Below, one piece after another: positions 44,180 to 55,130 of a stretch of DNA of 64,000 nucleotides. Source of the DNA: Cepaea nemoralis (taxonomy: Eukaryota; Mollusca; Gastropoda; Stylommatophora; Helicidae); contig JACEFZ010028139.1 in the NCBI GenBank assembly GCA_014155875.1, positions 124,001-188,000 on the forward strand. Direction: 5' to 3'. Numbering within the stretch: the first letter of the stretch is position 1; each line of letters begins with the position of its first letter. The position numbers were made by a program, and so were the translations under genes. A model generated the notes under the pieces. It saw nothing but the letters and a program-made list of their open reading frames with translations, was not told the origin of the DNA and did no database searches.

Positions 44180-44690
44180 AGAATTTGATATTCTTTGTCA
44201 TACAGAAGTACATATTCTTTGCCTTACAGAATTAAGTATTCTTTTTCTTTTAGGATTAAGGATTTTTCTTACAGAATGAGTTATTCTTTGTCTTACAGGA
44301 TTAGGTATTCTTTGTCTTATAGAATTAGATAGTTGTTGTCTTACAGAATTAGGTATACTTTGTCTTACATAATTAGTTATTGTCTTACAGAATTAGGTAT
44401 TCTATGCCTTATAGAATTAGGTATTCTTTGTCTTGCAGAATTAAATATTCTTTGTCTGTTAGGATTAAGGATTTTTCTTTCAGAATGGGGTATTCTTTGT
44501 CTTCTAGAATGCGGTATTTGTCTTGGAGAATTAGAAATTATTTGTCTAATAGATTTAAGTACTTGTCATATAGAATTAGATATTGTGTATCTTATAAAGT
44601 TAGGCATTTGTTTTACAGCGTTAAGTATACATTGTCATGTTAAATTTGATAGCCTTTGTCTTACATAATTATAGAATGATGCCTTCTTTG
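44180..44690. repeat. ~24-bp tandem array before exon 21, about 19 copies
   Basis: Unit is close to GTATTCTTTGTCTTACAGAATTAG with drift. Most units hold TTTGTCTTACAG or a variant, a near-perfect 3' splice site, and many are followed by TTAG|GTATTC, a fair 5' splice site. Exon 21 starts at 44754. Confidence 0.93.
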
Positions 44691-44753
44691 AAAGAAATAA
44701 TTATGTACTGCTTTACAGAATCAAGCATACATGTAGCTTTTGCTTTGTTGCAG

Positions 44754-44835
44754 TCAATGGCTACTGCCCCCACATCAACTGTTGCTGCGGCTGCACTTCC
44801 CATCTCTAGCACTGGTATCAGTTTTGCTAACCGTG
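44754..44835 (+). CDS. HUWE1: HUWE1 exon 21 of window: disordered
   Basis: Acceptor TTTGTTGCAG before 44754, donor CCGTG|GTAAGC after 44835; phase 0 in, phase 1 out. Encodes SMATAPTSTVAAAALPISST, GISFANRG. Low-complexity Ala/Ser/Thr, in the long disordered region of HUWE1. The call rests on splice sites, phase and frame rather than residue identity. Confidence 0.78.
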
Positions 44836-45117
44836 GTAAGCACATTGTGTAGGATTGCATTCAGTGATGATCTAGATACTTTAGTCACATTATGACATCT
44901 TAAACATTGGTCAGTCTCCTATAGTTTCATAGGTCTTGACAAACATAATTCAACCAATCCCATTATTCCAAATGAAAATATTACATTCTTAATAAATTAA
45001 TTGGAAACTCGAATTTAATTTAAATGAACACAGAAGAAAATACTGATATGCTGGTTGCAAAAATTAAGTTGAATAGTAGAATATTTTTAAGCAGTTATGA
45101 GATGATTATTTCTTAAA

Positions 45118-45121
45118 ACCG

Positions 45122-45185
<64 letters not shown>

Positions 45186-45545
45186 AGTGCATTGTCGACT
45201 GGCATGGGTGATCATGCTTCTCCCCAAATTGCAATCTCTGACAGCATGGATCATTTCATATGTTTGTCTCCCTTCCATGAAATGACACAAGACTTTCAAG
45301 AATTTTCTCTTGCTGCCTTCCTCTATCTCTTTACACTAATTTTTGGGGTTTTCACGTGTTCCACTTCTTGTCTGCTCGTGATGTGGCCAAAATAATGATA
45401 AGGGCCTCTTACGGATGTTTGTGATAAGTTGTCTTTGAGATTTAACCTCCCACAAAATGTCCAGATTGCTCAGTTTAGCTGTCCAAGGAATGTTCAACAT
45501 TGTTCTATAAAACCACATGTCCAAGGCTTCTGGTTAAAACCCATA
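45118..45545 (-). mobile_element. RTE-like LINE 3' fragment with ATC microsatellite tail
   Basis: An ATC run of about 21 copies (45122-45184) is directly followed by AAGTGCATTGTCGACTGGCA, the end of the family C tail on the minus strand. Further minus-strand sequence gives ..MLNIPWTAKLSNLDIL... The microsatellite is therefore the element's own 3' tail. Confidence 0.8.
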
Positions 45546-45699
45546 TAAACCCATATTTATCCTGATATCACATGATGTGACATAATTAGAGAAAGGAACA
45601 CGACCTGAAAAGTCAATTGATGAATTACTAGATAATTTATTGAAAGCCATCTGCCATCTATGCAGACAAGGGTGCAATGGTTTGGGGGAGGGGGGGGGG

Positions 45700-45965
45700 G
45701 GCTTGGTTGTGCTTCTGTCTGTTGTCATCTCCCAGTGGAGTGTAGACCAACCAGCAACCCATGCCCAGCCCGTTGTAGGCTTGTTCATGATTGGTTGGGT
45801 TCTACAGTCAAGTTGTTGATGGCATGAGGTTGCCAGTCTCTCATCAACCCCCAGAGTCATCTCTTAAACATGCAGTGGTGTAGATGACACAGTGTTCTCT
45901 GTCCCCTTTATATGCCCCAGTAACATATCGGGAAAGGTAAGGTTAATGACATCAATCAATCAATT
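45700..45965 (+). repeat. Dispersed repeat, family D, copy 2
   Basis: Same body and ATCAATCAATCAA tail as 43605-43872, preceded by a G run. It directly abuts family E copy 2. Confidence 0.85.
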
Positions 45966-46132
45966 ATAGCAGTATATGAATCTACGTCACATTCATGTCG
46001 GTGCTTTCTGGGCAAGAATGAAACAACATTGTCCTTGTCATGACAGCCTTGGCCTGGGCTAGTATATGCCTGAAGGGTTTGAAATCATGTCGGAGCATGT
46101 ACCGCATCTCAGTTTTCAATATAAACAATGTT
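45966..46132 (+). repeat. Dispersed repeat, family E, copy 2
   Basis: Same order of blocks as 43293-43460, with small indels. In copy 1 the D repeat lies 150 bases downstream of E; here D lies immediately upstream. Confidence 0.85.
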
Positions 46133-46139
46133 TATATGG

Positions 46140-47588
46140 GGAAGGGGTGGGGAAGTTGATTGTGGGATTGGGTACTTGGCTGGGTGTTGGCGCATGGATG
46201 GAGTATGAAGGATGGATGTGGATCAAGGTGATTACATCAGGGCATAAGGGCAAGTGCAGATCCAGAGTGTGAGTATGGGTGCAGATTTGGTGCAAGCTGG
46301 GAGCAGAATTAATGTGCAAGGTAATTGTGGGGTCAGGGTCAGCAGTATGCAGAATGTGCAGTGTTGGGTTGAAGTACGGACAGCAGGTGTGGGAACAAAG
46401 TCAGTGTAGCAGTCTTGGTGCAGGAATACTGTTGAGGAGTATTGCAATCAGATAATTTACAAGCAACCATTCATTTTGGAGAGTTGATGAGAATAAACTC
46501 AGCAAATGATACCCCAATATCTTCCTTGGTGAAACCTCACTTCAGGAGCTGAAATCATTTTCCAATGTAGGTAGCAATTGAGACTAAGATGCAATCAGGT
46601 AAAGATATTAAAATAAGAATAGAAAGGACTAGAGGAGCTTTCATAGCAATTGGAAATCAAAAGACATGAAGCTTACCACCAAACTCAGAATTTTAAACAC
46701 AAACAATTAGTCAGCACCACTGTCTGGATCAGAATCATTTAGAACAAGTGAAGTCATGACTTCTAAGTGACAAACATTCATGGACTAGTGCTTGTGTAGA
46801 ATAGACTGAAATGGTATGACTGAATCACTAATGTGCAGCTTTCTGAGAGAACTCGACAGATTCCTGCATCCAGTTAAGACACTGGCAAGGATACACACTG
46901 ATAAACCTTGATAATAGCATAACAATAGTCCTTTCTCTGGAACCCACAGGGCCAGCAGAGTAGAGGGAGATCTGACATCATATGGGAAGTGAACTAGAGA
47001 CAGATGAAACATATGGGGAATACATGCAGGCAGTTGTAAGAGATGACAAAGGATAGAATGACTTGGCGACAGTTGCTTGAGGGTTTGCTTCATTGGAAGA
47101 CAAAGGACAGCAGAAGAAGAAAAAGAAAGTTTGCCCCAATTACTGCCTATTATTATACAATCTCGGCATGAGCAACATGGGTGGGAGGTTATTTATGATC
47201 AAATACATCTGAAATTATAACTCGCAAAGATGGCAACAATTAATGTTCTTGGATATTTTTCCTGTCAACTTAAATCTATATTTAGATTGACCATATGGTG
47301 TTCCTTTTTTTCTAAGATAATAGAAGGTAAGATTAATAGTCTCTTTACATTGATTTTTTTTATCATATGGTGTCTCCATATGGCCCGGGGGAGGGGATAA
47401 TAACTCTATTGTTAACATTAATTGTAAACATTGATACTTCAAATGTTCTATCATTTTACTGTTGTAGTAAATATTTGTTAGTTTTCTCACAATTCATTTA
47501 GGTACTGTATAGAGGACAGTTATTTATTCAGCTTGATGTTGATGTTACATTGTTATACAAAATGTGAGACATGATTATTCTGTTTCAG
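46140..47588. other. Intron, nothing recognised
   Basis: Includes a GT-rich low-complexity part (46130-46450). No supported gene or repeat. Confidence 0.4.
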
Positions 47589-48393
47589 CTGCAGAGATTG
47601 TAGCATCCGCCATGGTTGAGCAGGAACTTTCTCCACTGATTGCCAGTTCAGTAATTGCATCTTCTTACCCTGCACCAGTCACTGTTGTATCCACGTTGGG
47701 TGAGGCTGCTGCTTCAAGATCAGTACCTATGTCTGTGGTTGTGACAAGCATGGATTTATCCTCTACAACTGGAAGTGTTGTGCCATCTTATTCAGAGCTG
47801 TTGCCATCAAATATCAGCGGCCCTGTACAAGCAGAAACTAGCAGTGTTCCATATGTTGCTTTTCCTGGCCACCAGAATACATTGTCCGGTCATTTGGGAA
47901 CCATGACTTCTCATGTTGTTCCTTCTATGCCTGCGGTAACCTCAGGCCATGTTGGGTCCACTTCTTCCTTTCAGCAGTCACAGCTGATGCATCTGAATTC
48001 CTTATCTGTTAGTGCAGCATCAGCACCTCTTCTCTTTGCTGACCTCCCACCTCTGACCAATTCTACTGCACCCCAGCTACCACTTCCTTCTTTCACCACC
48101 CCTTTCCTAACCTGTTTCAAACAGCTCCCTCCCAGCCACCGTCAGCTACCTCAACCCCACTGCAGCCTCAAGATAACCCACCCGGCAGTCATGCCTGACA
48201 TCTGGGGTTCCAGTCTGGCTGCCACTGTTGGGGATGACCAGCGGACACTGACAAGTCACAGCACTGCTCACAACTCCATGATTAGTCAGCTGCTGGATAG
48301 TTTCATGTCGGACCAGCCATTTTCTGCTGTGGCCTCCACAGCCTCCATGTTCCCATCTGTTACAGCCATCAGCAGTGTGACGCACACTGCCAG
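47589..48393 (+). CDS. HUWE1: HUWE1 exon 22 of window: long Ser/Thr/Pro-rich exon
   Basis: At 805 bases, by far the largest exon here. Acceptor CTGTTTCAG before 47589, donor CCAG|GTAAGC after 48393; phase 1 in, phase 2 out. It opens AAEIVASAMVEQELSPLIAS and is then rich in Ser, Thr, Val, Pro and Ala to the end (SVTHTAR). It stays open for 268 codons. It fits the disordered region between the charged helix and the ubiquitin-binding motifs of HUWE1, where human is also Ser/Thr/Pro-rich. I see no catalytic motif or membrane segment. Confidence 0.9.
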
Positions 48394-48454
48394 GTAAGCT
48401 CTGATGTTGTCTGTGGGTGTAACTGTTTCCTGATTGCATTCTGTTTTCTGGATT

Positions 48455-50107
48455 CTTCTTCTTCTTTTCGTTCATCCGGAGTGTTTTTTCAGATGTGATT
48501 GCGGTGTGTCTGTTATGCGCCCTTGGGCCAAAACCCGTAGGCCAACACATCGACTTTAGCGTGCTTTTTTGACCAGGTAGCATTCCTGGGAGACTCTCAC
48601 TTTTGTAGTGCCATCTGCAACCATGCTGGCCAAGGTTGAACGGTCGAGGACAACGGTCATCCCTCAAAGGAAGGCAGGGACAGTCCATAGCATTTTCCGC
48701 CATCCAAGGTTGCTTCCATAGTTGCAGGGCCGACACATAACGCCCTGGATCTGGGCTCACCGTGGGAGATCGTCACGTCCTGCTCATGGCTGCTTTAAAT
48801 CCTCACTTCAATATATTGGTCATTTCGTTTCCCCGGGTCATTCCCGCACAAACCAGACAGGTTTGCAGACGGCATCCACTCAGCGAGTTTTCGGACATGT
48901 GCTTGTCGTTGCGCCCATCAGAGCTTTTCCAGGACACAACAGACATTCGGAAAACTACCCAGTCAGAGCTGTTCCGAACAAGAGCGGCATTCGGAAACTA
49001 GGTAGTCATAGCTGTTCCTAGCACGGGAGACATTCGGACGAGACATTTCACTCGGACGTAATTGCGCAGTGTCAGTTTTTAGTTTGCCACCCGTAGGACG
49101 ACACTTCCGACTTCAGCGGGCAATTTTTTAATGAGGTTAGCCTTCCTCTGGTTTCGAGGCACGTTGGACTGTTGTGATGTCGCTAACATCTCAGCTGGTC
49201 AAGATAGAACGATGAACGACATCGTGGTCGGCCCTCAAGGGAAGGCAGGGGCAGACCATGAGCATTCCCTCGCTATTCAAGGAGGCTTCCATAATTGCAG
49301 AGCCGGCACATATTGCTCTGTGACTGGGCTCACCCGAGGAGTTTGCCACGTCCTGCTCATGGCTGCTTTAGTTCCTCACTTCCATGTGTTGGGCAACTCG
49401 TTTGCCACTGATCGCTCTAGCACACACCAGGGACGGTCAGACTGCAAGCGACACCAACTCGGTAAGCTTTTGCTTTGACTTCTGACCACGCAATAGGTTC
49501 GCTCGCCGTGCGTTCCATTTTGTGTCATTGGACGTTCTTCCACTTTGTCTACACTCTCTATGAGTTAGATACAGTTTTCGCAGCCGTTTTCTTCGACTGG
49601 GGACTTTTTTGACTTTTTTTTACTCGCTCACGAGGTAGGCTACTTGTGCTGCCGGCTCAGCACCTTACCTTCGTGCAATGTGAACGATAAACGGCCTGGC
49701 CCTCTCATCCGGGAATCTCTCATATCCCCCAGCTGAGAGCCTTCGAACTTCTATCAGACCTGAGCATGTAGCTTGCTCAGTATCACGCCTTTATTTTTCG
49801 AAAGGTGGCTATCGGCCCGGCTCTCAGGTCCTAGGGTTTGTGGCTTAGAGGCGTTCAGCCACAGCCCTCGACAGGGAGCCTTTAGTGTTTTGTCCGGACC
49901 AAGAACTTCTGCCTTCGTGCGCCTGATTTAAATTTTAGACTGCTATCCTCAGTCTCACCTGCAGAGCAGCAGGTTGTGTCTCTCTTAGTCTGGTCCCTAT
50001 CCCATAAGCTGTCCGATATGTAGTTTTTCATCCATCAGCAAGCAAATGGGGTCGATGGGACACGCAAGCTCCCCCACCACGTCAAGGTGGAGACACATCA
50101 GGGGAGT
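48455..50107 (-). mobile_element. Non-autonomous LINE relative with LINE 5' and 3' ends
   Basis: 1653 bases flanked by TTTTCTGGATT on both sides (48444-48454 and 50108-50118). The 3' end (48455-~48850, and again ~49025-49470) matches the LINE 3' UTR at 1951-2400 (AAGGGAAGGCAGGGGCAGAC, GAGGCTTCCATA, TGGGCTCACC). The 5' end (~49960-50107) matches the LINE 5' UTR at 6770-6925 (GCAGCAGGTT, GTCTGGTCCCT, GGGACACACAAGC). Between them is ~480 bases of unrelated sequence. No endonuclease or RT coding is present. Confidence 0.85.
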
Positions 50108-50200
50108 TTTTCTGGATTTAAAAGTGGCCTTGATGCTTTGTGTTAGGAGAAGTTTAAAAGAAAAAAGGAATAAATTGTTTAAGAAAATAAGATTGTTTCC

Positions 50201-50343
50201 CGGGAAGGTTAACCAGGTCAACAAATGCCCGCAGAAGTCAGATGTGTTGGCCTAACGGCGCAAAAACGCAGCTCTGCTGTAAACAGGCACAACGCAATCA
50301 CGCCCGAAAAAAAATCTCTGGATGATCACAGCAGAAGAAGAAG
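50201..50343 (+). mobile_element. LINE-tail SINE, family A, with TSD
   Basis: 143 bases, starting CGGGAAGGTTAACCAGGTCA and ending AGCAGAAGAAG. Flanked by AAGATTGTTTCC at 50189-50200 and 50344-50355. Only 83 bases from the non-autonomous element, in the opposite orientation. Confidence 0.9.
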
Positions 50344-50369
50344 AAGATTGTTTCCAAAGGCTTGACTTT

Positions 50370-50510
50370 TTATGCTGGAAACCATACTAGAGGAAAAGAT
50401 TGAAGGCAAACGAGTGAGAGGAAGACATTTTAAATGAGAAGATAACATCAACAGATGGACAGAAAGTGCTGGAGATATGTTGTAGTCAACCTTCACTGTG
50501 AAGATGGTGC
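50370..50510 (+). mobile_element. LINE C-terminal tail fragment
   Basis: Plus strand reads LEEKIEGKRVRGRH, a stop, then EDNINRWTESAGDML; related to the minus-strand fragment at 43870-44105. Confidence 0.55.
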
Positions 50511-50754
50511 CTGCGTTGATCTAATCCTATAATTGTCAGGGTTATGACATGAGACTTGATCAATTGGCTGATTAAATCCTGTGATGTGTACAAGAGGATG
50601 TGGTTACTGAACCCACCAATTCTCTGTATTGTGGTAACTAGTAATCCCAGCAGAGGCAGATGACTTTTTCTAACCAGTCTGTCTCTGGGGTCGATGTCTC
50701 ATACAATTGAGTACCAGACAGTTTTCTGATGTTTGTGGAAAGTCAGTGAAGAAG

Positions 50755-53640
50755 GAGAATGTCCACACCACCTTGTATGTGGTGGCCTAGAACATGTGAA
50801 GGAAGAAAGTCCACACCACCTTGTATGTGGTGGCCTAGAACATGTGAAGGAAGAATGTCCACACCACCTTGTATGTGGTGGCCTAGAACATGTGAAGGAA
50901 GAAAGTCAATGAAGGAGAATGTACACACCACCTTGTATGTGGTGAACTAGAACGTGTGAAGGAAGAAAGTTCACACCACCTTGTATGTGGTGGCCTAGAA
51001 CATGTGAAGGAAGAAAGTTCACACCACCTTGTATGTGGTGAACTAGAACATGTGAAGGAAGAAAGTCCACACCACCTTGTATGTGGTGGCCTAGAACATG
51101 TGAAGGAAGAAAGTTCACACCACCTTGTATGTGGTGGCCTAGAACATGTGAAGGAAGAAAGTTCACACCACCTTGTATGTGGTGGCCTAGAACATGTGAA
51201 GGAAGAATGTCCACACCACCTTGTATGTGGTGGCCTAGAACATGTGAAGGAAGAAAGTCCACACCACCTTGTATGTGGTGCCTAGAACTGTGGGAAAAAG
51301 TTCCACACTTGTATGTGGTGGCCTAGAACAGTAAGGAAAAAGTCAATGAAGGAGAATGTACAACCACCTTGTATGGGTGAACTAGAATGTGTGAAGGGAA
51401 AAAAGTCCACACCACCTTTTATGTGGTGGCCTAAACATGTGAAGGGAAGAATGTCCACACCACCTTGTATGTTTGGACTAGAACTGTGAAAGGAAGAATG
51501 TACACCCCTTGTTTTTGTGAATAGAAAAAATTTTAAGGAAGAATGTCCACACCACCTTGTATGTGGTGGCCTAAACATGTGAAGGAAAAAGTTCACACCA
51601 CCTTGTTGGTTGGGCCTAGACATGTGAAGGAAGAAAGTCAAAAGGAGAATGTACACACCACCTTGGATTGGTGGCCAGAACATTGAAGGAAGAAAGTTCA
51701 CCCACCTTGTAGTGGTGGCCTAGAACATGTGAAGGAAGAAAGTCAAAGGGAGAAGTACAACCCCTTTATTTTTTGTAACTAGAAATGTGAAGGAAAAAAG
51801 TCAATGGGAATGTACACACCCCCTTTTATGTGGGGGGCCTAAACATTGGGAAGGAAAAAAGTCAAGAAGGGAAGAAAGTCCACACCACCTTGTTTAATGT
51901 GGTTTTGGGTAGAACTGGAAAGAAGAATGTCCCCACCACCTTGTATTGGTGGCCAGAAAATGTGAAGGGAAAAAGTCAATGAAGGAAATGTAACCCAACC
52001 CTTTTATGTGGTGAACTAGAAAATTTTGACAGGAAAAAAAGTTTTACCCACCTTTATGGGGGTGGCCTAGAACATGGAAGGAAGAAAGTTCCCCCCACCT
52101 TATGTGGGGCCCAGAACATGTGAAGGAAAAAAAGTCAATGAAGGAGAATGTACACACACCTTGTATGGGGTGGCCCAACATGTGAAGGAAGAAGTTCACA
52201 CCACCTTTTATTGGTGAACTAGAACATGTGAAAAGGGAAAAAGTTCACACCACCTTTTATGTGGGGCCTAAAACATGTGAAGGAAGAAAGTCAAGAAAAG
52301 GGGAATTTACAACCCCCTTGTAGTGGAACAGAACATGTGAAAAAAGAAAGTCAAGAAGGAGAATGTACACCCACCTTGTATGTGGTGGCCTAGAACTGTG
52401 AAGGAAGAAAGTCATGAAGGAAGAAAGTCCACACCACCTTTTTATGTGGTGGCCTAGAACATGTGAAGGGAAAAATGTCCACACACCTTGTAATTTGGGG
52501 GCCTAGAACAGTGAAGGGGAAAGTTTCTCCCACCCTTTTATGTGGTGGCCCTAGAACATGTGAAGGAAAAAATTCAAAACCCCTTGTAGTGGGGGCCTAG
52601 AACATGTGAAGGAAAAAAGTTCACACCACCCTTGTATTGGTGGCCTAGAAAATGTAAGGAAAAAAGTCCACACCACCTTGTATGTGGTGGCCCAGAACAT
52701 TGAAGGAAGAAAGTTCACACCCCCTTGTATGGGGTGGCCTAAACATGTGAAGGAAGGGAAAGGTTTACACCACCTTGTATGTGGGGGCCTAGAACATGGA
52801 AGGAGAAAGTCCACACCACCCTTTTATGTGGTGGCCTGAACATGTGAAGGAAAAAGTCCACACCCCTTGTATTGGGGGCCTAGAACATGTGAAGGAAGAA
52901 AAATTCACCTACTTGTATGGGGAACTAGAAAATGGAAGAAAAATGCCACACCACCTTGTATGTGGTGGCCTAGAACATGTGAAGGAAAAAGGAAAAGGGG
53001 GGGGAAGGAAGAAAGTCAATGAAGGAGAATGTACAACCACCTTGTATTGGTGAATAAACGTGTGAAAGGGAAAAAAGTTCACACCACCTTTTAGGGGTGG
53101 GTAGAAATGTGAAGGAAAAAGTTCACACCACTTTGTATGTGGTGCCTAGAACAGTGAAGGAAGAATGTCCACACCACCTTTTATTGGAACTAGAACATGT
53201 GAAGGAAGAAAGTGCACACCACCTTGTATGTGGTGGCCTAGAACATGTGAAGAAGAAATCAATGAAGGAGAATGTACACACCACCTTGTATGTGGTGAAC
53301 TAGAACGTGTGAAGGAAAAAAGTCAAAAAGGAGAATGTACACACCACCTTGTATGTGGGCCCAAACATGTGAAGAAGAAAGTCAATGAAGGAGAATTACA
53401 CACCACCCTTTTATGTGGGAATAGAAAGTGTGAAGGAAAAAAGTTCACACCACCCTTTTATGGGGTGGGCTAGAACATGTGAAGGGAAAAAGTTTTCCAA
53501 CCCCCTTTTATGTGGGGAACTAGAAAAATGTGAAGGAAAAAAGTCCACACCACCTTGTATGTGGTGGGCAGAACATGTGAAAGGGAAAAAAGTCAATGAG
53601 GAGAATTACCACCACCCTTTTTTGGGTGGGGTGAAAGTAA
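50755..53640. repeat. 48-bp minisatellite, about 60 copies
   Basis: Unit begins GTCCACACCACCTTGTATGT and continues GGTGGCCTAGAACATG, TGAAGGAAGAA. CACCAC..GTGGTG in each unit can form a small hairpin. From 50755 to about 51280 copies are clean. From about 51290 on they carry many one-base gaps and homopolymer changes. The 48-base length (16 codons) makes long false reading frames on both strands. Confidence 0.95.
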
Positions 53641-54180
53641 GGACTACACTTCATACTTCATGGCGTACTGCTATTAGAACAACCTTTGCCTTTAGTAATA
53701 TTCTGAATGCTCTACAGAAGGGAAGCCCTTTTGTGAAAAACCAAGTGTGACTGGGGGATTTTAAACATCCATGGTCAACTGAAAAAAATTTTTTAAAAAG
53801 AGGTGGGGCCCCAAACCAAAACTTGGGCGGGAAGCCAAAGAAGTTGAAAACCCAAACACAAAACCCTGGCGCCCTTTTCCGCTAAAACCCCTGCAGTTTT
53901 ACTAAGGGGGGGATCCAAACACTTATGGACAGAATGTTTCGATGTGCAATGAGAATGATCTGTCTTCTAACTAACTAACTACCTAACTTACTAACTAACT
54001 AACTAACAGAACATCTCACTTATTTTTGTTTTATTTTTAGTGTTTTATATTGCGGGGCGTGTGGGGCGTTTTTTTTCTTTCCAAATCCCATTTTTTCCCT
54101 TCTCTTTTTTGACATCATTCATACATTACGTGTGTGATTGTTTAAACTTCATAATGACACATTTGCTGTGTGTACATAAC
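53641..54180. other. Low-quality-looking stretch after the minisatellite
   Basis: Full of homopolymer runs (AAAAAAATTTTTTAAAAAG, GGGGCCCCAAACC). It also holds a CTAA microsatellite at 53961-54006. No gene supported. Confidence 0.5.
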
Positions 54181-54289
54181 CACAAGATATTCAGGCAGCA
54201 CTAGTGTTGAAGCAGTGTTTCTGTAATCTGGGAGACTTCCAGCCTTCTCTTCCACAAACATCTGGTCTCCTCATTGTTGTCTTGCATTG

Positions 54290-54705
54290 CACATTGCTTG
54301 TCACTGAACACATTCTTCCCAGCTGTGATCCCAGCCCATTGATTGTCACTGAACACATGTCTTCCCAGCTGTGATCCCAGCCCATTGGTTGTCACTGAAC
54401 ACATGTCTTCCCAGCTGTGATCCCAGCCCATTGGTTGTCACTGAACACATGTCTTCCCAGCTGTGATCCCAGCCCATTGGTTGTCACTGAACACATGTCT
54501 TCCCAGCTGTGATCCCAGCCCATTTGTTGTCACTGAAACACATGTCTTCCCAGCTGTGATCCCAGCCCATTGGTTGTCACTGAACACATGTCTTCCCAGC
54601 TGTGATCCCAGCCCATTGGTTGTCACTGAACACATGTCTTCCCAGCTGTGATCCCAGCCCATTGGTTGTCACTGAACACATGTCTTCCCAGCTGTGATCC
54701 CAGCC
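54290..54705. repeat. 46-bp minisatellite before exon 23, 9 copies
   Basis: Unit CTTCCCAGCTGTGATCCCAG then CCCATTGGTTGTCACTGAACACATG. Nearly identical copies; ends 60 bases before the exon 23 acceptor. Confidence 0.95.
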
Positions 54706-54765
54706 CAGATGAAGGCAGCACTCTGATTGTAACTTAACTTAATTTCTCCCAAACTTTCATCTTAG

Positions 54766-54893
54766 CCCAACTGAAGACCCCACCATGATAACAAGGATGC
54801 CCAGTTCTCGACCAGATAGTGGATTTGCAGTTTCTTCAAGCATGACTCCTGGCAGTTCTTTGGGAAGACCCAGCTCTTGCCTTTATGAGTTAT
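54766..54893 (+). CDS. HUWE1: HUWE1 exon 23 of window: disordered
   Basis: Acceptor TTTCATCTTAG before 54766, donor TAT|GTAAGT after 54893; phase 2 in, phase 1 out. Encodes SPTEDPTMITRMPSSRPDSG, then FAVSSSMTPGSSLGRPSS and CLYEL. Ser/Pro-rich. Placed by phase and by strong splice sites; residue identity to human is too low to help. Confidence 0.82.
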
Positions 54894-54989
54894 GTAAGTT
54901 TATCAGATTGTTTCTTTAGAAATTCATAGTTAAGTGGCAAGCTTCCGGATATTGCTATTTCTTTCTTGTTTTTTTTTTTTTTTGGCATA

Positions 54990-55130
54990 TCCCTTACAGG
55001 ACGTTTAAGTCATTTCAGTCAACATTAGCATTTTTAAGCTGCTCTTGATGTACTAGGCAAGATTACGCTCAGTAGTTTGCCATTGCTTTCTGAGCGACCG
55101 GCTCACATACCGTAAGTTACCAAGCGGCGA
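54990..55130 (-). repeat. tRNA-derived SINE, family M core
   Basis: Plus strand has TTACAGGACGTTTAAGTC and CAGTAGTTTGCCATTGCTTT then CTGAGCGACCGGCTCACATA. Confidence 0.75.

Noticed and set aside
48146..48760. 204-codon minus-strand ORF as a gene
   Set aside because: It overlaps HUWE1 exon 22 in antisense and then runs into the non-autonomous element; no motif.
50755..53750. Repetitive proteins on both strands (LEHVKEES or LPSHVLGHH repeats)
   Set aside because: Same artefact from a 48-base unit; also unreliable bases.
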